Below, piece by piece: positions 1-10,181 of a DNA stretch of 58,922 nt (the first letter of the stretch is position 1; each line of letters begins with the position of its first letter). Location: the NCBI GenBank assembly GCA_000697475.1, contig JNEU01000864.1, positions 1 through 58,922 of the forward strand. The letters run 5' to 3'. The translations under genes were made by a program, and so were the position numbers. Source of the stretch: Lichtheimia corymbifera B2541 (taxonomy: Eukaryota; Mucoromycota; Mucoromycetes; Mucorales; Lichtheimiaceae). The notes under the pieces are model-generated. The model saw nothing but the letters and a program-made list of their open reading frames with translations. It made no database searches and had not been told where the DNA came from.

Positions 1-915
1 AATGGATGATGATTGCTTTTAGGAAGGCATATAAGTAAACAACACCCAATAATGAAGGTATGTGTAATACGGTAATAAATGGCTCCACATCACATTTGGG
101 TGTCGGAGAAGGTCAAGCTGCATAAACCAATTTTAATCAAGAGGGTGATAGTGTAAGCAGGTTGGATGAATTGATAAACGACAATATAGTTATGTTTGAG
201 ATGATTAGAGTAAAATTGGTGAGCGCGTGGTCAATGATGGATGAATGCAGCTGACATGGGATAGCAAAAAGTGGTGGGCGCATGGCAATAAGGATTGATA
301 AAGGATATGTTTATATGGTTGGTTGGCTGGATTACGTTACTACCATGTCTCTATTTCTGGTGCGTGCGTAGTAATCGCATTGCACAAATGTGCTATGTAT
401 GATTACTTCTCAATAACAATAATCAATTTTTGAGAAAAGGAATGATACAATTTTCTCCTCGTATGCTGATGGAAGTGATCGTAGATCCATGAAATAGCGC
501 AAGATGGCAATACAGCATATATCGTTCATGCGAAAAAATGATTGATCGAATGATGGATGATGGCATGTGGTGGATGAGATCATACATACTGTTGTTAATA
601 GAGCCATGTTTACAAACGCCACTTAAATGGAAAGATGGGCACACAAGAATGCATCAATGACAATGTTGTCCTCGGCACGTTATGTGAGCTGCTAAGGTCT
701 CAAGTCATATCCAGATATGGCAACTGCATAACAATTCACATCCAAGCACACGCGCATATACATACACCACACATCACACACACACAGACACACACACGCT
801 TGGCACTCACTTTACTATTCTCCCGGTATCTTTTTTTGGGTCTCTGTCCGCTACTCTTCTACTCTCCATCTACTGGCCCACTCTTACAGTTCATTTCTCA
901 GCGTTGAAGTTTGCA
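1..915. other. Intergenic, no gene seen
   Basis: Only short overlapping reading frames without recognisable domains occur here. A CA-rich simple-sequence tract lies at about 738-800, followed by a pyrimidine-rich stretch up to the start codon at 916, which is probably the promoter and 5' leader of the kinase gene. No tRNA or repeat unit was recognised. Confidence 0.5.
738..800. repeat. CA-rich simple sequence
   Basis: Imperfect CA/CACG dinucleotide-rich tract upstream of the kinase gene. It is not coding. Confidence 0.7.
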
Positions 916-3900
916 ATGTACCAGCGACACCCCAGTGGAACCGATCGACTATGCGTCCAACTGCGTGAACAACAGCAGCGAAGCGATCAGTATGCTGCCA
1001 AACACTACTTGGAGACAACATTGGGAATACAGCTCGGCTCTAGTAATCTCCATAAAGAATTGCAGGATGGTGTTTTGCTTTGCAAGTATGTGGGTCTCTC
1101 TCTTCTTTATTATAACAACAACAACAGTAAAGGTGCTTATTCTATCCTATCTCTCCCTATCTCCTGATATTGTAGATTGGTAAATGTACTTAAGCCGGGT
1201 ACGATCAAGAGCATAGGACACAAAAACATTGCATTTGTCAAGGCAAGGAGAATAGATGATGAGGAGGAGGAGAGAGGGGAGACGGGTGTTTTATTACCAT
1301 CAAAAAGAAACAATGAAGCTAATCCCTATTAGATGGCCAATATCAGTTTGTTCCTTCAAGGGGCATGCGAGGTACAAAAAGATCTCTCTTTCTTTCACAT
1401 CATCATCGTCATCCTTTGTCTTTTCTCTCATTTCCTTATTTATAGCTCGGCTTGCAACCATCTGAACTCTTCCAAACCGTTGACCTTTACGAAGCCAAAG
1501 ACATGGGTGCTGTAGGTGATAGCGGGAAGATGGGTCCTTTACGCACGGATCAACTCACTCATGCATGACATATCATACAAGGTTATCAATACTATCTTGA
1601 CTCTGGCAAGGCATAGTAACAAGAAACCTAGTCCATGTCCATCGCCTTTATCCATTGCATCATTCGATGAGTATCGCTATGAGAAAACAAGCTTGGATCA
1701 GGAATCAGTCGACCAACGACCACCTACCATGGATAGTGGCTACAGCACGCTAGCGCAGCGGCGTCGATATCACCACCACCATGATTACCAAAAGCGACCC
1801 CTCTTTCACAACCAACAAAGCAGTCATCAGGGACATCAGGACACAGACATTGAACACGTGGAATATGCCATGCAGGGTGATCGTGTAAAGAACAATGGAT
1901 CGATTTATCCCCTGCTCACTGTATCAACCCCTCGTCTTGAACGCACACGAACTCGAGCTCATATCAACAATCATCGACAACACAGAAGCCATGAAGTCCT
2001 CAAACAGCGCATAAGCAGAGAATGCATTGCTGACACCGACAAGCACAACAAGGAGCAAATCAAGATTACAATGAAGAATGAAAGCAGTAACATGATATCA
2101 TGCTATGTAAGTACCTTTCCGTGGTCATTGGTAAAGAGGCAAAATGAATTGACATTTTGGGTTTTTCTTTTCTTTAGCAACTAGGCAACTGCATTGGCAA
2201 GGGACAGTTTGGAGCTGTATATAGGTATGTGTACTATACAAATGGGAGAAGAAGGAGAGCAAAAAGGGTTTCAAGGATAGGCTCTTATTTGGAATGACAG
2301 GGCTTTGGATGTGCAAACCGGAGAAGTCGTAGCAATCAAGCGCATTAAACTAGAGGATGTCGGGGTTGACCATGAAATTATGGCAAGTACTGCTGCAAAT
2401 GTCAAGGGATGCCTTATGGAGTTACTAACGCTCTTTTTCATTGTTATAGCAAGAGGTCGATCTATTGAAAGATATGGAAAGCCCCAATATTGTGCGATAT
2501 CTTGGATCAGTGAAGGATGATACCTATCTCAATATTTTACTCGAGTAAGCTTGAATTTGAGCAACGCGCGCGCGTGGTGTAGGCCTTTGAAGCTTAAGAA
2601 CTATGTCTTTAGATACGTCGAGAATGGATCGTTGTTATCTTCACTCAAAGCATTTGGGAGTTTACCCGAAAAGTTGGTTGCTTCATATACCTACCAAATC
2701 CTTTGTGGCCTTGCATATCTGCATCAGCACGCGGTACGTATGAAGTTATTCTTCTCCCTTTTCTTCTTCCCATCCCGCCCCTAACGCCTCCTTATTCTAG
2801 GTTGTACATTGTGATTTGAAAGCAGCCAATATTCTGACCACCAAGACTGGGGATGTCAAGCTTACCGATTTTGGTGTTTCCTTGAATTTGAGAGTGAAAC
2901 AAGATGATATGGGAGCACCTGCAGGGACACCTAATTGGATGGCGCCTGAAGTGATTGAACTACAAGGGGCATCGACCAAATCGGATATCTGGTCACTCGG
3001 CTGTACTATCATCGAGATGCTTACAGGAAGGCCACCTTATGCGGGCATGTTTGCCATGTCAACATTATACCACATCGTTGAAGACGACCATCCTCCTATT
3101 CCTGATGGGATTTCCGAGGTATATTTTACATAGGGGATCTGTTATTGTCGTTGATGATACTAAGAGATGAGATGTGTATCTATTATACAGCCACTACTTG
3201 ATCTATTACTAGTTTGCTTTCGGAAAGATCCGCTCGAACGACCCACGGCTGAGGAGCTTATGTGCCATCCATGGGTATCAAACACCATGATCAGTCGCCC
3301 TTCACCATCACCATCACCTTCACCAACACCATCAGCTGTCAGTCGTCCATCACCTTCACCTTCACCATCACCATCAGCTGTCAAAGTACCCAATACCCAT
3401 CATCAACAGGATGACGACATTGACATATCTCTGGTATTTGAGTACATGCGGACCAATCCGGCAATGAATATGCAACGATCACCTTCTCCTTATGTGAAAA
3501 AAGAGACGCCAAGAGATCATTTATTTGTAAAGACATCTTTTGGAAAAGGTAAGTCGATTGATGTCTTGTCTTGGAAAGTCAGTATTGATTCATATTATTG
3601 CGCACAATGATAGCTGTGACATGCAAAGTTTGCCTCGATCACGTTAAACGCCATGCAATCTATTGTGAAGGTAACAGCTCTACACGAATGATGAAGGTGG
3701 AAGGCTGACGTGTGTATTATAGCATGTGCCTTGATTTGCCACGACAAATGCCGCCAATCTGCAAGCAGATGCATCCCTACCAATTGTCCGATCGCAAAGG
3801 TAAATTGTGTGTGTAACGTGAATATGATTAGCTTTTTTGTCTAAAGCTGTCTCTTTCTCTCTCAGCCAAAACGTGATTCGTCCCGACCACTTGAACATCG

Positions 3901-3964
3901 GAGCAAGCTGCAAAGGATGCTGGCGTCCTGTATGAAAAAACCCGCGACACAAATTCGTACATGA
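916..3964 (+). CDS. CH domain / SepH-Cdc7-like protein kinase / C1-like zinc finger
   Basis: The model has 14 exons: 916-1085, 1176-1242, 1333-1371, 1446-1511, 1582-2106, 2178-2224, 2301-2382, 2450-2544, 2613-2733, 2801-3118, 3191-3548, 3614-3670, 3723-3799, 3866-3964 (706 aa). Residues about 20-135 form a calponin-homology domain (DGVLLCKLVN, then [12 protein letters not shown]). A linker of about 150 residues follows. The kinase spans about 290-545, with [25 protein letters not shown] in the catalytic loop, DFG and [10 protein letters not shown]. The stretch [20 protein letters not shown] is characteristic of the SepH/Cdc7 (septation initiation network) group. A Ser-Pro minisatellite linker leads to a Cys/His cluster ([20 protein letters not shown], then CHDKC) like a C1 zinc finger near 632-675. 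Introns 2 and 7 need GC-AG borders. SepH/Cdc7 proteins normally lack a CH domain, so the role (septation or cytoskeletal signalling) is inferred. Confidence 0.85.
3298..3386. repeat. In-frame TCACC(A/T) minisatellite encoding Ser-Pro repeats
   Basis: Tandem hexamer-like units (TCACCA/TCACCT) inside exon 11 of the kinase gene encode a (Ser-Pro)n linker broken once by TPSAVSR. The unit is a multiple of three, so copy-number change would keep the reading frame. Confidence 0.8.
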
Positions 3965-4360
3965 ACATTACACGCATACACACACACGCACACACACGCA
4001 CATATTCAATGCATTCACGCACGTACATTTTACATTGAAGAAGGAAGAATGAGCCAAGATGACAACAACAACAACCATCGACAACATTTTATCCTTTTGT
4101 AATCCTAGATACCCACTCCACATCACCCGACATGAGAAACAACACTTTTCCCGCCTCGCTGACTTTGTATCATCATCATCATCAACCATGATAATTGTAC
4201 AGAACAAAAGAAACAAAGAAGCAGACATCACAACGTATTGTTGTGCGACTTGACTCCAATCATTATTAAATGTAAAATGGCGAATTGTATGTGTAATAAG
4301 GAAGGTGGAATGATACAACGAAGATTTTCACTCTAAAAGGTGTTGTTCGGGAAAAGATGT
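3965..4360. other. Convergent 3' intergenic region
   Basis: This lies between the stops of two convergent genes. It holds a CA/CACG simple-sequence tract at about 3971-4004 and a short TCA run near 4168-4184, and no supportable gene. It presumably carries both 3' untranslated regions. Confidence 0.6.
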
Positions 4361-5119
4361 TTAGATGAGAGCAAGGGCAGCGGCACCAGCAGCAGCACCA
4401 AGGATGACATTGGCCTTCATGCTGGTAGCAGCACCTTCGGCATTGTCAGAGTTCTTAGCATCATCACCAGAAGCGGAAGCAGAGCCAGTGGCGGAAGCAG
4501 AAGAGCCAGAGGCCTTGCTGGCACCAGAGGAGGAAGCAGCAGAGCCAGAGGATTGAGCAGCACCAGAGGATTGAGCGGCACCGTTACCAGCCAAGATGGT
4601 GAAGTAAGGCGAGTACGAAGCACCAGCATCAGTGACAACCTCAACAGAGTCTATAGATGTTTTTAGCTAGGATATCCCAATTTTACCAGCATCGCCCTTG
4701 ATACTTACAGTCAGCACCAGTGGGGGTATCATTTTGGATGTTCCAGTCATACTTGGCAGCGCTGGCATCCATTTCAGTGTTGCTAATGGTGTAGACGCTA
4801 TCCAAGTTGGTAGAACCACCTTGTCTCAAGTTGATGCCAGTGACCTTGGTGGCGTTGGTGACGGTCCTATAAGACAAGAATTGGTTAGTTGAAAAGCACT
4901 GCAATGGATGAGCAAAAGTACTTACCAGGTGATGGATTGGGTGGTGCCAGTGGTCCAGACAGCCTGAACAAAGGAAAACAATGGATTAGCTTTCAACGAC
5001 ATGAATAAACATGTACGCGTTTATATACATACACCAAGGGTGGGGTTGATGACAGAGATGCCCTGAGCGGAAACGGTGGCGACAAAGGCAGCAACGGAAG
5101 CGATGATGGAGAACTTCAT
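4361..5119 (-). CDS. GPI-anchored Ser-rich cell-wall protein, Kre9/Knh1-like domain
   Basis: Complement of exons 5033-5119, 4926-4963, 4709-4866 and 4361-4650 gives 190 aa. A signal peptide of about 18 residues (MKFSIIASVAAF...VSA) is followed by a single beta-sandwich domain with INPTLG, WT.GT.QSITW and a LRQGG...TISNTEM core. That layout is typical of the Kre9/Knh1-type Ser-Thr-rich GPI-anchored family. A Ser/Ala/Gly-rich stalk at about 120-165 precedes a hydrophobic tail ending AAGAAALALI, consistent with GPI-anchor attachment. Proteins of this kind sit at the plasma membrane or wall, and Kre9 proteins affect beta-1,6-glucan. The exact function here is unknown. A TATA-like TTTTAAAA lies about 92 bp upstream of the start codon. 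Confidence 0.85.
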
Positions 5120-5211
5120 GGTGTAATGATTAGGGAGGGATTAATGTGTGTTTTCAAAGGAATGAGGGGTGGATAAAGAGAAGAGACGCTGTTTGGAAGA
5201 AGCCAAGTCCT

Positions 5212-5221
5212 CTTTTAAAAG
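5212..5221 (-). promoter_or_regulatory. TATA-like element of the wall-protein gene
   Basis: TTTTAAAA core about 92 bp upstream of the start codon at 5119. Assigned by position and sequence only. Confidence 0.35.
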
Positions 5222-6825
5222 GAAATGAGAGTTTCAGTTGTACGACATGAGGATGTTGTACAATATGTTTTGTCCGCATCGACGAACATTGAATTGTTCC
5301 CTTTTTCGTTGTCCAGGCCACCGAGCCAATGCTTGTGCTTTTTTTACTGTCATAGCTATTTTCAAACAACCATTGGTAACATGTTGCAGTCAGCTGCTCT
5401 ATATCTATTTGCTCTTTGTAGAGATGAGAATGGTGCTTTATTTGCAATGGGTATATACACATCCCCATTCTATGTTGGAATTCTATGAGCAAATTATTTA
5501 TAGAGACCGCGAATCTTGTCAAAGGGTCGACCACGAGGACGTATACCCTCCGCACTTGGTCCTTATTCACATGGATGTATGCCACACAATCGCCGTCAGC
5601 ATAGTACAGAATTTCGCCTGTGTAATCTGATCTACGACATTTTTTTCTCCCTTCATGTCGATTAACAATATACGTCCTTCTCGGATGATGTGGCTTCCAA
5701 GCAGCAATCGTGGTGGTTGTCTGATCGCGTTTCAAACGGAGTCATATGTATAAACAATGGGCAGCAGCAGATTACGCGTGCTTATTCTCTCCGCATGAGG
5801 GTGGTATTGTTGGGCAGCATTGTTTCTCCATCGTATGATCGAGCTAACCAAGTATTCTCCCAACTCGTTTTTGCCTCATACAAAAACGCCTGCAAACGGC
5901 AATTTGGAGTCCAATTATGCAAAAATCCATTGTGGTACTTGCATCGTGTTACTTTTCTGATTTTGTGCAAAAACGAGATTCCTCCACCTTTTATCAGCGA
6001 GAACCAGCTTATAACTTTACCACCAAAAAGACATTCATATCAATAGCAAGGGTATTTCTTGATCTATACACTTCTTGAACTATGCTTTTAGTGCGTCCAT
6101 GTGTGGCTCTACCGCTATTTAACCTTTTACTGCTAAAAGACCCTTTTGGACTCCACACACTAATTGCTTTCGGGTTTGGTGTTGCAGTGTGTCATTTACG
6201 GTTTAGTGCAGCATGGGCGGAAAGTACGACGTGAAAGATATGCAACCTATACAGCAACCAACAGCGCCGCTTCAGTTGGAAGTCTTCCTCCATTTCTTTT
6301 TATCTCTTTCCCCTTGTCCCCCTTGTTCACAACCCCGATTATTCAATGAAACGCAAAAGGTGATAATGCGCCTATATATTACACCCAAATGGTCAAAGAA
6401 GAATATTGCTTGTATCTTTTGTGGAAGAAGGGAGAGTGCCAAGAAGAGTGTTGCTGGCTTTCAACAGAGGCAGAACATATATCCAACAACAGCGCATTTG
6501 CTGAATAAGGGATGTGTGCTAATTTTACAGCTTTCATCTTCCCCAGCATGTTGAAAAGAACAATGCCGAATTATCTCGCATACATACAATAAACGGGGTT
6601 GGTTCCGAAAGAAAACAATTGAATACCGGCAATATCCGGTGCATATATAACTTGACACACGTGCAGTAATACGATCATCAATATACACTACATGCATACA
6701 AGCGAATTCCCGATGACCTCCTCTCCAACCTCTCTCCCCCCCCCCAAAAGGTGGTCAATGCAGCCACCCATAAACATTGTTGCATGAACCATGTCTTGCA
6801 AGCCAGAGCAACATATAGAGTGTAG

Positions 6826-6846
6826 TATATAATTTTTGTGTATAAA
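6826..6846 (+). promoter_or_regulatory. TATA-like elements upstream of threonine aldolase
   Basis: TATATAAT at 6826-6833 and TATAAA at 6841-6846 lie 50-70 bp upstream of the ATG at 6895. Functional assignment is by position only. Confidence 0.35.
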
Positions 6847-6894
6847 CCCAGTGGATAGATATCATTTCACTTCTCACGCTTGTTTCTTTCCGCA

Positions 6895-8255
6895 ATGTTC
6901 ACGCGACGTTTGTTGACAACTGCTGCACGAGTATCCACGATACGTCGTCAGTTTGCCACCACCAGCTCCAGCAAGCCTGCTGTGTATGATATGACCAGTG
7001 ACACAGCAACCGAGGTCACTGACGACATGTTCGACATTATGAAGCGCGCATCACGCAAAGACGATGTGTTTGGTGTAGGTCATGCATGCACAACAACTCT
7101 TCATTCCCATTTGAAAGACTAACTCCATGCTCTATCCAGGCCGATGACAGTATCAATGACCTTGAACACCATGTTGCTCAGTTACTTGGCCACGAGGCTG
7201 CTCTCTTTTGTGCTAGTGGAACTATGACCAACCAACTTGGACTTCGTACGCTTTTGACGCAGCCTCCTCACTCAGTGTTATGTGATGCCCGGTCGCATAT
7301 TTACAATTATGAATGTGGTGGATTGGGTATGTATATCCAGGCACGGATTAAATGACTATTAGCTGACATGATATATACAGCCTACAATTCTCAAGCTGGT
7401 TTGACCCCGACCATGCCCAAGAACAATGTATATCTGACAGCTGAAGACGTCGACTACAATATAAACACTGATGATTTATGTGGTGCGCCAACACGTGGTA
7501 TGTGAGGATGATCATGATGGATGATGGGTCGTATTCATTCTTATTGTATCACAATAGTTATTGCTTTGGAAAATACATTGAACGGTGTCATTATGCCTTT
7601 GAAAGAGATGGAACGGATTCATACATTGGCTCGCAACAAGGGATTGCTTCTTCATCTTGATGGTGCACGTTTATGGAATGCAAGCCAGGCCACAGGAATC
7701 CCACTGAGTGAATACGGTGGGCTCTTTGATACAGTCTCTGTATGCGTTTCCAAGGGCGTTGGTGCACCCATTGGCTCTCTTGTGGTTGGATCACGTGATC
7801 GTATTAAACGAGCTCGACATGTAAGAAAGCTTCTTGGTGGAGGATGGAGACAGGCTGGATTATTGGCTGCTGTTGCACGTCATTGTATCGACACTATTGT
7901 TCCTACTATGCCAGAGACGCATCGATTGACATCGCGACTTGCAAATCACCTCGAGACGTTGGGTATGCGCATTCTACTTCCTTGTGACACGAATATGATC
8001 TTCCTTGATACGGCGCCTTGGGTCACGGTGAACGAGCTAGCCGATGCACTTGCCGAGAAGAACATCATCATTGGACGTGACGAAGGCACTGTAACGCGTA
8101 TTGTACTGCATCATCAAATCGACGAGCAAGCAGTGGAAAACTTTATCAATATTGCAACTCGTTTATCAAAAGAAAAGAAGCAACTAGGAAAGCGTGTAGT
8201 AGATGAAGATCATAGAGTAGACATATCACGTGCCTATCCATCAGCATCCCGCTGA
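6895..8255 (+). CDS. GLY1: L-threonine/L-allo-threonine aldolase (PLP-dependent)
   Basis: Exons 6895-7074, 7140-7326, 7381-7497 and 7558-8255 give 393 aa. This family cleaves threonine to glycine and acetaldehyde using pyridoxal phosphate. Seen in the sequence: the start of the fold (MTSDTATEVTDDM), the active-site region DDVFGADDSINDLE, CASGTMTNQLGLR, the HLDGARLWNA block holding the PLP-binding Asp, and the Schiff-base lysine in CVSKGVGAPIGS. The first 30 residues (FTRRLLTTAARVSTIRRQFA) are Arg/Ser/Thr-rich and lack acidic residues, as in a mitochondrial targeting peptide, whereas yeast Gly1 is cytosolic. The ATG at 6895 is the first in frame after the TATA-like elements. Confidence 0.93.
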
Positions 8256-8337
8256 ACAATAAAGCTGGTATTTATGAATTCTCAGATTCACGCGCTCGTT
8301 CTTTGTTCCACTCTCCCGCCCCCTCCCAAAAAGTACA

Positions 8338-9921
8338 ATGCAACCCATTGCTCTGAATCGGCTACGGAAGGAACTAGGTACATAATAGCTATAAATCTTA
8401 CAGAGTTTATTCGTCTCACATGCATTCAAAAAAGCCGATCTTGAAGGAGATCCAGCTCCCGGCATTACGTGCTATCCAGTGGACGACAGCAACATTGCGC
8501 AGCTAGAAGCATGTAAGTACCAAAACAAGGCTATCATCCATAAGCATAATACCATATTGACTTTGTGCATTTCAAAGATATCATCGGACCACCAGATACA
8601 CCTTATGAGAACGGCACATTCCAGCTAGCCATCAATGTACCTGACAACTATCCATTTGACCCACCGCAGATGCGATTCAGAACCAAGATCTACCATCCAA
8701 ATATCGATGAAAGCGGCAGGATTTGCGCAGACATGTTGAAAACAGGCGAAGCGGGTGCATGGAAGCCTTCCCTTAACCTATCAACGCTCCTTATTTCATT
8801 GCGTGCCTTGCTTTCTTCACCCAATCCTGATGACCCTTTGGATGCTGATATTGTAAGTGAGGGGGAGGAGGGATTTTGATATTATCAACAAGTATGCATT
8901 GACATTTTATCTTATAGGCTCGTGAATATAAGCTTGATTATCCACGATTTGTTATCCGTGCAAAGGAACATACAGCACAATATGCCACTGGTGACCAATC
9001 CACCAAGGTAAAATATCATATTCTATATCACATGCATCATATTGATTTGCTTTATTCTAGCTTATTGACGAGGATGAACCACCCAAAGTCTGGGAAGAAA
9101 CCCAAAAAGATGAAGAAGAGGAAACAGCATTACAAGAACACGATCAACAGGAGATGAGCCAAAGCAAGAAAAGTCGACTTTCACTCTCCAGCAAAAAACG
9201 ACGTCGTGTATCTTCACCCATGTCCCAATCAAGCACACAAGATAATTCTCAAAATGCTCCAACATCCTCTGTATCCAATCATACCAATATGAATCAACTT
9301 GCATCATCATCATTATCATCATCACCACCGCCGCCATCTTCATCTTCATCTTCATCGCCATTACTAGCATCATCATCACCATCACCACCATCATCAAAGA
9401 ACAACATCAGCGACAAGACTCCAATCCCTGAACGACAACCATCGCCCATTGTATTTAAAACAATCAACATCAAACCAGCAAAAGACTGTATTTCCCCTCC
9501 TCCCAAAGAAAAAAAGAAGAATGTTGTCAAGTCACCCATCTCGAATGCTCATGACGCTCAGGAGTCCACTACTGCAAAGACAACAAAGAAACCAACAATG
9601 GTATCAACTGCATCACCAAATCAATCATCTTCATCGCAGATCAAAGAGCATCATCATGCAACCGATAATACCCAGAAAGACAATGACATCGCACAAAATA
9701 TGAAGCCACCAACCAATCGCCGAGTATCAACACTCGTTATACTCGATGATGCCACTGATGACAAAGATGTGGACAAAAGACCGATTACATTGAACGAAGC
9801 TGCCCTCAAAGAGATATCATCGAATATAGCTGACGATGTCGAATTGGTATCAAAGCCAACCAATAGCAAACGCAACAAGCTTAGCCTGGGAAAGAAACGA
9901 CGACGAGCAACAAACGATTAA
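8338..9921 (+). CDS. UBE2T: Ubiquitin-conjugating enzyme E2, UBE2T-like, with long basic tail
   Basis: Exons 8338-8377, 8435-8512, 8578-8852, 8918-9007 and 9061-9921 give 447 aa. The UBC fold covers residues about 1-160: RLRKELADLEGDPAPGITC, YPFDPPQMRF, IYHPNIDESGRICADMLK with the catalytic Cys, GAWKPSLNLSTLL and SSPNPDDPL. The PAPGITC and GAWKPSLN features match UBE2T, the E2 of the Fanconi anaemia FANCL ligase, better than generic Ubc proteins. The tail (about 190-447) is Ser/Pro/Lys-rich low complexity with KKRRRVS and KKRRRATND clusters that could be nuclear localisation signals. It is much longer than the human tail. The first intron (8378-8434) was placed by protein alignment because its acceptor context is unusual. 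It starts 82 bp after the aldolase stop. Confidence 0.85.
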
Positions 9922-10181
9922 TTCATTAGCTATTCATTTACTATTTGCATGGAAAATAAACCAATCAGTGACTATATAAGAGAACAATAGCTATTATTCT
10001 TTAGTAATGAAGGATACAAAGGATGACAAACGTGTTTAGGATGTGTGAGTTTTTAATGCCGTAAGAAAGATTTCCCGCGCAAGAGGTGCCTGACTAATGC
10101 CAATTTAGCCCCAGAGTCAGCCTGCTTCGCCTTTAAAGAACGTGGGGATTCGAACCTTGATCTCCATTTACAACTTGCTCC
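9922..10181. other. Short intergenic region
   Basis: It contains an inverted repeat (CTGACT...AGTCAG, about 10089-10121) and a T-loop-like GGTTCGAATCCCC on the minus strand near 10144-10156. No cloverleaf could be built. It probably holds the promoter of the enoyl-CoA isomerase gene. Confidence 0.4.

Larger units (their letters stand above)
5120..6894. other. Divergent intergenic region; one unassigned minus-strand frame
   Basis: This 1.8 kb separates two divergently transcribed genes. The only long open frame is on the minus strand at 5154-5735 (193 codons, includes GEILYYADGDCVAYIHVNKD). It overlaps the expected promoter and 5' leader of the wall-protein gene, has no recognised domain, and its composition does not clearly mark it as coding. 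No other gene was supported. TATA-like elements precede the aldolase at 6826-6846. Confidence 0.4.

Noticed and set aside
3971..4004. Alternating CA/CACG tract as a telomere-like or CRISPR repeat
   Set aside because: It is a plain dinucleotide microsatellite with no regular spacers and no telomeric TTAGGG units.
6213..6554. Plus-strand open frame of 113 codons upstream of the aldolase
   Set aside because: No domain, a pyrimidine-rich low-complexity stretch within it, and it lies in the promoter region of the downstream gene.
9062..9539. Minus-strand frames rich in Met/Asp opposite the E2 tail
   Set aside because: These are the complement of the Ser-rich coding repeats of the E2 C terminus and have no independent support.
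10110..10170. Possible tRNA on the minus strand (GGTTCGAATCCCC resembles a T-arm)
   Set aside because: The bases around the T-loop do not form a 5-bp T-stem, and no acceptor, D or anticodon arm could be paired in the flanking 80 bases. The upstream part would lie inside the start of the crotonase gene.
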